Positions 36,468 to 60,791 of a stretch of 64,000 nucleotides of DNA are shown here, piece by piece. The position numbers were made by a program, and so were the translations under genes. The notes under the pieces were generated by a model. The model made no database searches and was not told the origin of the DNA. It was given only the letters and a program-made list of their open reading frames with translations. Numbering within the stretch: position 1 is the first letter of the stretch; every line of letters starts with the position of its first letter. The DNA is from Branchiostoma lanceolatum (taxonomy: Eukaryota > Chordata > Leptocardii > Amphioxiformes > Branchiostomatidae). The stretch covers positions 7,614,001 to 7,678,000 of the forward strand of contig NC_089739.1 in the NCBI RefSeq assembly GCF_035083965.1. Direction: 5' to 3'.

Positions 36468-37139
36468 AGAACATGACGATTAATGTGGATCTCAATTGTA
36501 CCTTCATAATTGTGATAATTTGTTCAGAGACGCTGCTGCAATTTCAAGGCAAATCAAAATACGTCGCGATTTCGTCTTGGTATATGACTTCCATCGGAAC
36601 GGGGTACAGACGGACAGATTGAAATAGATTATAGAACTGGGCGATTAATGTGGACCTCAATGGTACTCTCATAAATTTGATAATTTGTTTTTATTCTATT
36701 TCATTCACAAAAAGCACGGTGCCTAGTAAGTGAACCCCTCTCGTCAAAAACATGAATATAACAATAGTAATTTAACACCATTCAACATACATAAAAAGAC
36801 AAGATGTATGATAATTTGTTCGGAGTTGCAGCCAAATCAAAGTGTTTTGGTTCATTGTTGATGTTTTATGTCCATAAACATATGTCCTCATTCGCTTAAT
36901 TTGCACTGAACAAACGCGGTAAAATACCAATTTTAGAGAAAAGAAATGATACAAACGCGCGAACAGACTTTGAAATAAATATACGTATCTCTATCTAAAG
37001 AAAGTCAATGAAATATTTTACCATATTCCTTATTAAGATAACACTAAAAATTTCTCGCCTTCTAGTCGTTTACATCAAACGTTTACCATTTCAGTACTAG
37101 TCTTTGAAGCAATGCATTTATTCTTTATTGTGAGGCCCG

Positions 37140-37920
37140 TTATCGCAGTTTATCTACCATACATCATCAGTAACGAGTAACTGGAACAAGGATATTTATT
37201 CCCATCCCACAGATGAACCATACGTCACGTAAACTAGTGTGTGGGTAATCTCTCCTTGGGGGGTAATAGGGTAGGCTGGGTCTGGACATATAACCTTCAC
37301 AGCGGTTAGAAATATATAGCCATGATAGCTGTGAGGGAGCAATCCAATACATTTGATCTAAATAGCTCAGAGGCTATGACTAACCGGTCTTTCAATGTGA
37401 TGTACTTCATGTAAGGATACATTTCTTGGTCTGCACTTAATAAATACCAAACACAACAGCCACGGTAGGCTAGAGTTATTCAGCACACGTACATTTAACT
37501 TTCAAAATGACTAGATATATACGTTGAAGGGACAGATCAACTAATTTGATATAGATAACCCGGACACACTGACTGATAGGTCTTTTATAGTTATGTACCG
37601 CCTTTGAGGAAGCATTCCTTCTCATGAACTACATAAATGCCAAAGCGGCTAGAAATATATAGCGGCGATGGAACAACCCGGTACATTTGATCTAAATAGC
37701 CTCACTCGATGCAATGACTGATAGGTCTTTTAATGTGATGTAACGCCTTTAAGGATGCGCATGCATAACTTTCTTAGCATGAAATAAATACTAAAGCGGC
37801 AAGAAATGGTCCCAATAGCTCACAAGCAATGACCAATCGAAATCTTGATGTGATGTACTTTCTGTAAGGACACATTCCTTAAGCTCCCTCAGCACTAATC
37901 ATAAAGATACCAGACACGTT
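37140..37920. repeat. Diverged tandem array, about 4 units of 130-180 bp
   Basis: Units share gatctaaatagc, atgactgataggtctttta, gtgatgta and ctaaagcggcaagaaat words, with starts near 37350, 37545, 37690 and 37810. This is the third array in a row within one intron. Confidence 0.7.
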
Positions 37921-38049
37921 AGCAGGATGAGAAGTGAAGCTGCACAGAAATGAAAGTTTCATGATTCCGTGCCAGTTTGTGGATGGGTTATCACCGGGAT
38001 CAGATTGCCAGCCCGGAATGAAGACCATCTAAAGACTCTCCTGAGGTTT

Positions 38050-38495
38050 GAAAGGTCGGCTATGGCCTAGGAAAAATATGCTGTGTTTCTGGTTACCCCA
38101 CCGACCCTAGCCAAACTTGCCGACCTGCTCTTTTTCGGATCGACTCCTATCAATGTACATATACAATTTTCTGATCTGACATCTGAGTGATGGAAATTCA
38201 AAACAGAATCCAAGAAGTCTTGCATATTTTATTGCAGACTTTCTTTGTTTCACACTCGGTTAACAGATTGGGATTTGAACAGTTGATGTAGAAATGTCCA
38301 GTAAACATTGTGCTTTGTTCAATTTATTAATAAACGAGTACCATGATGCATTTTGGTTTTGCAATGTTAAATTTCTTGGATCACTTTGGCAGATAAGAAA
38401 TCTAAAAAAAAAGGAAAGAATCTCTACCTTCCGACCTTAATATCTTTAGAACCGTAACCAGAAACAACATTTTTTCTAGGCCTAATGCAAATATC
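38050..38495. repeat. Imperfect long inverted repeat (foldback element)
   Basis: tatggcctaggaaaaatatg followed by gtttctggttaccc (38060-38105) recurs in reverse complement as gtaaccagaaac and ttttttctaggccta (38455-38493), each next to a ccgacc or gtcgg word. Probably a non-autonomous element or two opposed copies of one repeat. Confidence 0.55.
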
Positions 38496-38725
38496 CCAGG
38501 GAACACGACGTGGACCATGTATTGATCGCACCTCTCGTTTCAGTGGTGAAAGATGGTTAAGAGCCTGTTGACCTTCAACACGGTTGTTCGTCATTGTGCC
38601 TGGACCCATTTCAAAGCTTCTTTTCCGCATGGATCTCAGAAATGTGCGTTTCAATCATCACACATAAGCAAAGGGGTACTGGGGACTAAGTGACCAAATA
38701 GGATAATGTATGGGGATCACCATAC

Positions 38726-38921
38726 TCTCCAAGCAGAGGTTAGGCTAAGCCTTATTTTTGGACATCTTTTCAGGCCTTTAGTTGGCATTCTTATTTCGTC
38801 AAGCTTTTCTTGGCCTTATGATTTACATTTGCCTGACCAAGAAGAACTGACAAAGGAGAAAGACCCTTAAACGCATAAAAGAAGATGTTTAAAACAAGCC
38901 GAAGCCTAACCTCTGCTTGGA
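38726..38921. mobile_element. MITE of the CTCCAAGCAGA family, 196 bp
   Basis: Left end ctccaagcagaggttaggct pairs with right end agcctaacctctgcttgga. Inner words ggacatctttt and aaaagaagatg pair loosely. No coding capacity. Confidence 0.85.
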
Positions 38922-39142
38922 CAGAAGGGTTTAGAAGGGTAATCGGGAGTATCCTCTACCCACTCACCATTGTAGATAGAAGCAAAGCAGATGAACATTA
39001 GCAATATAATGTGTAAAGACAATTCAAACTCATGCAAGTAAATCTCGAATTTTATCCAGTTGTAGAGTTTGAATTGTCTGTATATATTGTTTACCTGGAT
39101 GTCTATTAAACCTTCATAAACATCAGCAATCATTGTTTCCAG

Positions 39143-39217
39143 GAAAGCGGTTTGAAACGAGGCGACCTGATCCTGACGGTGGCCGGACAGAGCGTAGGGG
39201 GACTGTCTAGGGAAGAG
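39143..39217 (+). CDS. PDZ domain exon 2, first part of the C-terminal half
   Basis: Acceptor tgtttccag and donor gtcagg bound 75 nt in phase 0. It reads ESGLKRGDLILTVAGQSVGG followed by LSREE. The start aligns residue for residue with the exon at 31068 (ESGLREGD against ESGLKRGD), so both PDZ domains are interrupted at the same position. The frame continues directly into the exon at 40333. Confidence 0.75.
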
Positions 39218-39225
39218 GTCAGGCT

Positions 39226-39251
39226 GTTTGTTTGTTTGTTTGTTTGTTTGT
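39226..39251. repeat. (GTTT)n tract
   Basis: Six or so tetranucleotides directly after the PDZ exon donor. Confidence 0.9.
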
Positions 39252-39703
39252 GCTATACTATAATCAAAATCACAATCTTATATGAAAAAGAGTAACTATA
39301 CCATAGTCATTTCTTGGGCTTAAACCCTTGTCCTGCGGGACCAATATATATATATGGATTACACATTACAGAGGCTTTATGTGGGTCCCGTATATATATG
39401 TACGGGTTGGGGGTACACTGTATATCTAACTGAACGCATGACACCGCAGCAAAACGCATTAACAGTTCAAATTGTAACAGTTATATTTGTCTTTTCTTGC
39501 AACTCTTTGCCTTCAGAATCGGTACTCAATAAAATACACACCACAGTGCTGATGCATCGCAGGCTCCGTATAGACCTAATTGGATGTTAGACACACAGAA
39601 GAAAGTTGTCAAAGATAAATAACTTATCAGAGCAAGCTGTTTTATGAGTTGTAATGTACAAGCTCCAATTCACCCAACGGGCTAGCTATTGTCACGACAT
39701 GTG

Positions 39704-39737
<34 letters not shown>
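39704..39737. repeat. (CAAT)n microsatellite
   Basis: Eight tetranucleotides in the last intron of the PDZ gene. Confidence 0.9.
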
Positions 39738-39742
<5 letters not shown>

Positions 39743-40112
39743 TTACTAGTACATATTAGCTAGCATGAGAAGGACAAACTTGCAACAACGAGTCCAGTAG
39801 AGACTTGGGTAGTTGGTTTTGTGAACGGGTGAATCTCCAAGTAGATCATCCCCTGACAAAATGGTTACGTGAGCTACGGAGGCTCATGGACACAGCCTTT
39901 GCCAACAGTAACGATTTTGCCGACAATAGTAAGTACTTCACCACAAAAACAAGGCTCATTGTGAGCCACTCAAACTTATTTGGGTTACATTGAACTGGAT
40001 TGTGGTGACTGTTCACCTTTTTACCGTCTTGAAAAGTTTTAGGAAAAGCAATCACGAGAAACTTTGTTCCATTAAGGTGTTGTCGATAATCGTGAAAAAA
40101 TTAAACGTAGTC

Positions 40113-40267
40113 AATAGCAAATTTCTTTATTCACAACCAAATATCCACACGAGCCGACGTTTCGATGACTGTCGGCCAACTTCATCAGGGCAATACTGAC
40201 TGGTTCTCAGTGTACTGAAACGTCGACTCGTGTAGATACTTGGTTGTGAATAAAGAAATTTGCTATT
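40113..40267. mobile_element. Foldback element with arms of more than 50 bp
   Basis: Left arm aatagcaaatttctttattc, continuing to the gacgtttcga core, is the reverse complement of the right arm that ends gaataaagaaatttgctatt. The 155-bp unit would form one long hairpin. It lies about 65 bases upstream of the terminal PDZ exon. Confidence 0.85.
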
Positions 40268-40332
40268 CAGTCATTCAGCAACCTGATAAAAGTATTCACG
40301 AATGAAACGTAGTGTTTTAACGTGTATTTCAG

Positions 40333-40479
40333 GTGGTGAGGAGAATCCAGGAGAACTGTGATCACCTGGAGCTTACAGTAGTCAGTCCGCACTACCACTG
40401 GGCCAGGAGGTTCTGGCGGTCATGGAAGAAACTCGTTCACCCCTTCAGGGTCATCTTCGGCAAGTCCGAGTGGATGTGA
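40333..40479 (+). CDS. Terminal exon of the PDZ gene (end of PDZ2 plus basic tail)
   Basis: Acceptor cgtgtatttcag leads into 147 nt ending at TGA. The frame, phase 0 from exon 39143-39217, reads VVRRIQENCDHLELTVVSPH, which is the peptide-groove helix and last strand of PDZ2. A tail rich in Trp, Arg and Lys follows (YHWARRFWRSWKKLVHPFRV) and the protein ends SEWM. PDZ1 has no intron at the LSREE/VV position. The amphipathic basic tail could bind membrane or another protein. That is inference. Confidence 0.75.
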   Translation: MVRRIQENCDHLELTVVSPHYHWARRFWRSWKKLVHPFRVIFGKSEWM

Positions 40480-40559
40480 TAGCCAGCAGCAGCCTAATAA
40501 TACCACGCTTTAAGTGGACCTTTCACTGGTTTGGACCTTGCCTCAACCAGGCTCCACGG

Positions 40560-40735
40560 GGCGCTGGAAAGAGTAAACATTAGCCCAATAGACAGATAAC
40601 ATGCCAAAAGAGTTAGCCGGCCGATGTGTACAGCTATAGGCTCCCCGGCCTGCTAGCTCCTCTTGCATGGTATCTTTATATTTGGCCAATTTCTACTCTT
40701 TCCAGTGACCTGTGGAGCCTGTTAGAGGCTAGTCT
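40560..40735. repeat. Foldback element copy with the TTTGGCCAATTTCTAC end
   Basis: ggaaagagtaaacattagcc (40569 on) and ggccaatttctactctttcc (about 40684-40703) are imperfect inverted ends. gctccacgggg and cctgtggagcc flank them. The inner end word is the same as in the elements at 2051 and 2521. Confidence 0.6.
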
Positions 40736-40853
40736 GGGCGCAAGAAGATGGATGGCCAACGTAACACCTCTAAGTCGGGAGAATTGGGAACAACCTAATC
40801 CTGGCGATTTATAAATATATTGCTAACATTGACCAATTATTGTCAGGCTGTGA

Positions 40854-41159
40854 ACTGTCTGTTACCATGATGCTAGAATGGTTTCCATGGTGAAAGAGAA
40901 TCCTGATGAGCTTCTATTGGTTGGTACATCTATTCTTCTTAAAACCAGTCTCCTGTCTAAGAGGTACGCGAACGGCCACAAACTCTGCGACTGGAGGGCC
41001 AGTCTTAGGCAGCAAGATTCTGCGTTACACAGAGGATAGCCACGGATTAGGCGTACAATCACATCTCGTGAAATGGGACTGAATGCACACGCTTGGACAC
41101 CAGTGACGAGGTATCTTACGAGAGCAGATGATGTTTGGGGGACCCAGAGGACACTGTAA
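40854..41159 (+). pseudogene. Open segment with one stop, downstream of the PDZ gene; strand uncertain
   Basis: A plus frame is open for 102 codons except for TAG at 41037. It reads VKENPDELLLVGTSILLKTS, then LCDWRASLRQQDSALHRG, then LNAHAWTPVTRYLTRADDVW. The minus strand is also open over 40862-41203. Either could be a decayed exon or transposon fragment. I recognise neither. Confidence 0.25.
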
Positions 41160-43735
41160 TGTTCATAGGCGCAGAATTGGTGAGAATAACTGGCCAACGT
41201 CAAAGAACGTTACATCATAAAAACCTATATGATAACCCAAACAAAGGAACGTGACTATATCTACCTGGATGAACATGATACATCGGTGTTAAGTTGAACA
41301 CTCACTATAAACGGATCATGACTGTTATCAACAGTTAATTGTATATATAACACACATGATATCATCGGACAAGGAACGTCTAGTCAAGATATCTAAACGG
41401 ATTGCCACATCTATGTGTATTTTTTTCAAATCACTATTCATTCTCAACGGATAGATTGTGGCCGGTCCCATAGAGTATACGCATCTAGAAATGATTTCAA
41501 CAATGGCATACACGCGACAGGTATTAAAATGAATGGCTGCACTTGTATTTATCGACAGCCGTGAAAAACGGTGCTTCCTGGAATAAATGGGGCGAATAAT
41601 GTATCTCAATTCATGTGTTTAACGTCAATGCCGAAATAATACATTACTGAAAGGTCGTAATTTGTGTGTATGAATTTGTTTCCAGGATATTCTAGTGATG
41701 CATCTTTATATGTTTAAGTCTGTTATTAGGATTCTTGCCAACATTTGGAAATAAAATAAAAGGACAGTACAATAAAATACTCCCTAGACCAGCACACGTT
41801 GATAGTCATTGAGACTGTAGATCAACTTGGATATTTGGAAAAGACATTTCTAAAGGTTTCTTATCTAGGTCGGCTGTATATCTTAATTCAAATCTAGGTC
41901 TACCCTTATTAGTATGATAACATCTAAATAGATCGGTTATGTTGACAGATTTGCTTCTAACTGTTCAATGTATTTATTTATAGACAGTAATAAAGAAAGC
42001 TTCTTTTGACGACCGAATGGTATATCATGAGTCGGACGGTTTCAGAAAGTAGTTAAAAGTTGTTTGATTGGGACGTGTTTCATGGTTGTCAATTTCAATT
42101 CATGTCACATTTTCCTTTCTTTCCAGCCCATACTTCTGGAAACTCATGTATCAAGCAAACGTTGTAGATCCGATGTTATTTTATATCCTTACAGATCATA
42201 AAATGTTGTTGTTAGCAATGTATATGTGACAGGGGATACGCATATTCGTGAGTCTTCATTGTCGTATTATGCAAATTCCATAACCCAGAAGACTATGCCA
42301 ATAATACCCCATAATGTCGTTACACTTGCGGATCCACTTCTTCACTCATTGGTATTCGTGTAGGAGAGCATATGGTACACAAGAGATGTGCAAAAAAGTG
42401 AAGTTGATTGGCATTGATTCACAACATCCCCTAGATTCCTCAGGGTACTAAAGTATGGGTAATGATTGTAATGTGCAAAATGCTCAGTTGTCATGGGGCC
42501 AGTAGATGAGTGTTAGCACACTTATGTAAACGACCAGAGCAGCAAATTCCATATCCCAATGTGGGCATTCCCGTTCTTCACAAAGGAGAAAGAGTGAACC
42601 TTAATAGCCAAAAAAACATCCGAATCTCCAAGCAGATGTAGGGTCATTCTCAGTGCAAGTGAGTTTTGATGCTTTTCATACTTGCACTTGGTAGTCCAGG
42701 CCTAGGTTTTCCCTCTTTGCAATCCCCCTGAAACTATCGAAGAAAAATATCCTTTATGGACATGGGTCTCAATTACCCTGCTAGTCTAATCTGCCATAAC
42801 ACTGGTATCAAAAAGATGTTTACACATGTCTAAAATAGATGAATGCATCAACATTGAACACGACAGTCAAGAAACAGAAAACACAAAAACAGACCAACAA
42901 AATGACGCTTTGGGCCCCCAATAACCTCTTTGCGAATCAATTTTCTTATCAATTCATCTTTGTCCTGTCTTTTCTTTACTTCCGCCCAAGCTTCATGATC
43001 AAGACGTTGCCAGTGACCTGTAATAAATATTTCAAGTGTAAGTGTGCTCAATCACAGACCGCAGAAGACCTAATTTCTGGAACACTCCGTTGTGACATGA
43101 TAATGACTGTGTTCCTCCCAAGGAGCCACGCTAGTCTGACACCAGGGGAAATATTTGCCTTGTTCTTTCATCAGTAGTCATCAAACTTTTATGGGTCTCA
43201 TCACACAGGGATCAATCTAGAGCTTTAATCAATATAGAAATGGACTGTCTTCTTATTTTTCATTTGGGTAGTGTCTTGCGGGGCACTCTTGACTTTGTTC
43301 AATTGGCTCAAAAGGCGCTGGGTAAAAACGTAGACAGGATTTTGGAAGAATATTGGCTTGGGTTCATATAATGTATTAGAATAAGTGGAATTTGGTTGGG
43401 TTTGGAAAGTTCTAAGTATATTAAAAGTTTTAGGAAAAATTCCAACTCCAAGTCGAAATGAAAATACAGCTTGCAACTTGACAGCAAAGGCCAGAGGTTT
43501 AGGTATTGAATTTTTCAATAGACACTCAGTTCAAATTCACAAACAAAGTTACGTATCGCAGGACAAGGGTAGACTCTGGGTAGACCAGCTTTTGCACATG
43601 TAGCCAGTATGGACTAGTTCCTATTTTTAAGCAGTTAGCATGAAATTGAGCATGATACAATCCCTGATGAGTTATTTCCTCCTAAATTCTGACCCCCTTC
43701 CCCCTTTTTTTTAAATTACAAGTACAAGAAATAAG
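41160..43735. other. Gene-poor stretch
   Basis: AT-rich, with a CTCCAAGCAGA end at 42626 but no paired end recognised. No exon was supported. Confidence 0.4.
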
Positions 43736-46136
43736 GTTCTAAGACATTTATTAAAACACACTACAAATGAAATAAACATCTTACGAATTGCACTATGACA
43801 CACTAACAATTGCACATGCACAATTATTCACAAAGAAATTGTGGTGACAGCAATGATCTATATACAAATGGAACACTACCAGTGTACAATATATACATAT
43901 AAATATGCATGTATATATATATATATATATATACGTATCCATGCATATATTGTACATATTGAGTCAGAAAAGCTAAACAGACAGGGATGCATTTGGCAAA
44001 GCTGCTATGGGACATAGTATCAATGAGCCTTCAATGTATAATTTATGACAAGCCCTCACAACAAGAGGAAGGAATATTAAAAGATCCACAAATCGGCTGT
44101 GAAAAGAAAGATGTTCCATTGGTGGTAACCAATAAATAACTACTTAACTTCCCCATAACTTTTTACACCTTCAGGAAAGAAAATATGTAGCACCTCACCC
44201 ATACTTAATTCATACTTAATTATCAGCTTCTCATAAACATTTTACATGCTGGTGACAAGCAGGCAGTGGCAACGAAATTGATCGTCTACTTCTAGAATCG
44301 TTGTTGAATCTTTACTTACAGGAGCATCTGATTTCTATGTACTAGTATATCACTGTCATAAATTGATCGGAATTATCATTTGTAACATAAATATCTATAC
44401 CCACTTTGGTAGAACTGTTTCTCTATATGCAGTTTTATCTTAAAGCGAAAGTTATTCAAAGTTGCTCAATGATATAAATCAGACAATGGCAAAAAGTCTT
44501 TCAGAAAGATGTGCTTCAATGTGTATAGACGAGATGTCAGAAATATGACAAGTGAAGCCGAAGAAGCCCATGTCATGTGAGAACACAGGGCATTGGGATG
44601 GAACTACTGTAGATTCATTCAAGTCTGTGGCAACCAAATTTCACAGCACTGTGAAAATCAGGAGTTTGCGGCATCCTTGCCATTGCAGTTGAGATGATAG
44701 CAGCAACACAAGCAAAATGCCAGCGCATGTTCATGCTTGTGATGATTGAGATCGTATTGGAAAAGTGGCCGCAAAAATGTCACAAAATACCATGAATATT
44801 TCAAGATTTTTACAGTATTCTCCTTTACAAGTATTACAACATCCAACCTACACAACGTTTCCACGAAATGTGATTTGGCACGTTATCATATTTCATGTAT
44901 TTCAACAGCTCAAAAATGTAGCAAACATCTTACAGTCCTCTTTATATTTATTCTTACACCATCACCAAAAGTAAAATATTTGACCTGCTCAATCGTTGTA
45001 TTTAACCCAGGAAAAGGGTTCAGTATTCACATAATTCCTATGACCATACAAACCTTTCTAAACTCATAATTTGGTTTGGAAATGGTTTGGAAATGGTAAA
45101 ATGTGTTTCTATATGAGCTCAAAACACACATAGTTTGTGGAATATATGTGCAACTAGCTCTCCTTGTTATTTACACCCTATGGGCCAAATATTGCCTGAT
45201 ATATTGACACATCTAGTGGGAATAACACTGCTTGATAAAACATTATGTACAGACTATCAGTTCCCAGGACGTTGACAATACATTCTAAATGTATATTGAC
45301 TTCCACTGCAAGTACACATTTGTGAAAAGAGAAAATTATTTTTGCCAACTTTTCTTGACAATCAACTTATTTCCTAGCACATTAAAGTAATTTGCATTTA
45401 TACATAGCAGACATATCACTTTCTAAATAAAATATACCATTCGGTGATGGATGGTTTAAGGCACAGAATTTTTGACGAAAGCCAAGACAAATGACTTCCT
45501 TGGGAATCAATTCTTAACTTCCTTCCTTCCAAACTGTGTTGTTGAAGATGTAGATAAAGAAGTTTAACTTTTCTTTTTAGACTTGTAATAGGGAATAAAA
45601 CCTGTAACTGAAAATCTTAAACCAGAAGTGAACAGTAACTGGAACTGTTAAACCAGAACAAAACTCCAGTATGCAAAACGAAATAAATCAAGGAACTTGA
45701 TAAATTCTGTAAAGAGTCATACGTTTCAGATAGTATCTGCATTCTCTTATCAGTAACTGATAAAGTTAGTGGGTGCTATCTGAAACATCATCTATCTCCT
45801 GAGAATTTATCCTGTTGCTTTGGCCTCTGTGTTGCTTGATTTACTTTGTACTTGATAAGTAATGTTGATCCACCTGGATGCCTAACCTTCATCGATGTAA
45901 ACTTGAGTATCCCGTAGAGGGGGTGCCAAGTAATTTTCACAACAACGTTTTTGAGATATCTATGGTTTCACCACATTTTTGTAGCCTGACATCCAGCCTT
46001 GTCTGCTCCTACTTTTACTTGGACAGTAACAATCTGAGCAGGCACAAGCTACACAAGGTTTGATTCCAGGCTACACTTTTAAGTACATTTGTGTCTATAA
46101 TAAGCTGGTCTTAAAATGGTATCACATAGGCATTCA
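43736..46136 (-). other. Possible long ERGIC3 3' UTR, no coding sequence seen
   Basis: Between the ERGIC3 stop and a minus-strand AATAAA at about 43746-43751 there is no exon on either strand. A nearer AATAAA lies at about 44947. A (TA)n tract sits at 43912-43932, and a foldback (gtttcagatagtatctgc and gtgctatctgaaac) at 45723-45788. Which site is used cannot be read from sequence. Confidence 0.35.
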
Positions 46137-58772
<12,636 letters not shown>

Positions 58773-60791
58773 CTTGTAGAGCTGAGATGTGCGTCGCAAT
58801 CGGGAGAAGGAGGGAGAAAAGGCGACAACAAGCCAAGTTGGCGATCCGGAAAGTTTGAAGAGGCCTCTTCGCACATGCGTGGAGGGGATAACCTTTGAAC
58901 CGGGAAGTGGCTGGAGTTTTGGGGTAATCCGCAAGGCGGCGCTGCTGACACTTGCTTCCCGCCAACTTTGAAATAGGACGCCGGTCAAGATTTTGAGAGG
59001 TAAGACGGGTCATTCTTTCAAATTGTGAGGAAAACGAGGGTTAATATCGAGGTACGGTGCATATAAAACATACACACACCTCAAAATAGGACTATAGTGT
59101 TTTTTCAGACGATGTTAGGAGGGAAAATTGACTCAAACCTCAGCCGAATTTTCCTTTCCATTCGGCTGCGACGAGTTTGGATGGGGAGGGGTGAGGAAGT
59201 ATCTTGATATGTGCCTCTGGGTGCTTCGAAGAACTTGTTTGAAAGTAGGGGCGATATTTATGAGCAAGACAATTTGTGACAAAAGTATAAAACTTGCAAA
59301 TGGCGTAGAAAGTTTTTAGGTTATGTGAAAAGTACTGCTATGTTGACCTCCCAGTGCATATAAGGCCGTAACGTTATATACTGACAACACCAACACAAAC
59401 AGCAGTACAGTGTCTGACTGATTCAGAATACACCATTAGGTTGATCAGGTATAGAAGAAACTTGGAGATAATCTCAGGTGTGGTAGATGTCGTGAGGCTA
59501 AAGCCAGTTTTCCTAGCTGCTAACGGTTAACTAACCACTGAGCCTCCCCCAACCGGCAATCTAACCTCCCCAACATCTGCTTGGAGATTACATGCATCGG
59601 TGTCTGTCGATTTACTGTCATCGGCGGCCCATTCATGTTTAATTAAAACGCGTATATCAAACATGTCGGATTACCGTTTAATCAGGTTTTGCTGTGCTAA
59701 ATGACATACATGTACTAATAATTCATGATACCAAAGAGATTAGAAAATAGATTTTCAAAATCTCTTTGATGATATATCGTTACATAACAGTTATACACAA
59801 TGTACAGTAGAATCCGCTTATTTGAATAGCCGATTTGTCAGTGTATTTCATGCAATGATAAGGAGTAGTCCATTAATTAACCCTAGGGGACAAAATGAGC
59901 AGCACTGAGGGGGGCAGAGAGTTGTAGTGGTTACCAGGATGGCACTTGAAGGAAACACAAACACTTTGTGTCAAATTCACTCACTTCAAGGTTAGTCAAA
60001 ATTGTAACATATTGAATTCACAAGCATATCATCAGTTTATTTACACATTTTGAGTGCAAAGGATGGCAAACTTAGCAACAAATTGGCACTTCTACTCTTC
60101 TGTATCCTATCACAGCAAATGACAATGGAGTCGTTATAGCTGTCTCAAAACACAAAGGACAATAACCCTCAAATTATAATAAATCACGCACAGTTCCACG
60201 TACCATACTGCGTTTCCTTTTCTTGTGATAAACATGTTGTCGAAAGTACACATTCATATTTAATCATACATTTGCGCACCTTGGTTTCAATTTCTGTTTT
60301 CACCCTCTCAACGTCTTCAGAACAGTACAACCCATACCATGGTTCTTTGTACATATCACTAGTCTTTTGTAAAAACATCCTGCTGTATTCCTTCTGTTAG
60401 GCTAGCATAGTGGCTCGGAATGCTATCAAACTCCTGATTCCCGTTTACGTGCTTTTAACTTCTACATTTAACCCCATCATCTTCGTCATCATCATCATCA
60501 TCATCATTATCATCTTTCGTCAGGATTTACCGGATTTACATTCACCCCAAATGACCGTTATACACTTAGTTCAAGTGACAATTACAAGCAAGCAAGCAAA
60601 TGAACAAACAACAATTTAGCCATCTGCTATTGATCGGGTATTGTAGACCACAGAGGCTCTAGCTAGTTTTTCTTGCTATCATAATCATATAAACATGTTC
60701 TCTATGATTATGTGATAAGTACCGGTATGTACAATAACTGCTTGCTGTCTATTCAAGCTGAGTTTGAATTTCGCGAATGAAAGTCATTATT
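58773..60791. other. Intergenic space between ERGIC3 and the TRIM-NHL gene
   Basis: The first 200 bases should hold the ERGIC3 5' UTR and promoter. They are GC-richer and include a segment resembling part of ERGIC3 exon 1. A CTCCAAGCAGA-family end lies at 59573-59588 and an (ATC)n tract at 60483-60514. The TRIM 3' UTR must lie near the right end. No other gene seen. Confidence 0.5.

Noticed and set aside
38424..38654. 76-codon minus open frame
   Set aside because: Lies in one arm of an imperfect inverted repeat whose other arm is at 38053-38106; more likely transposon debris.
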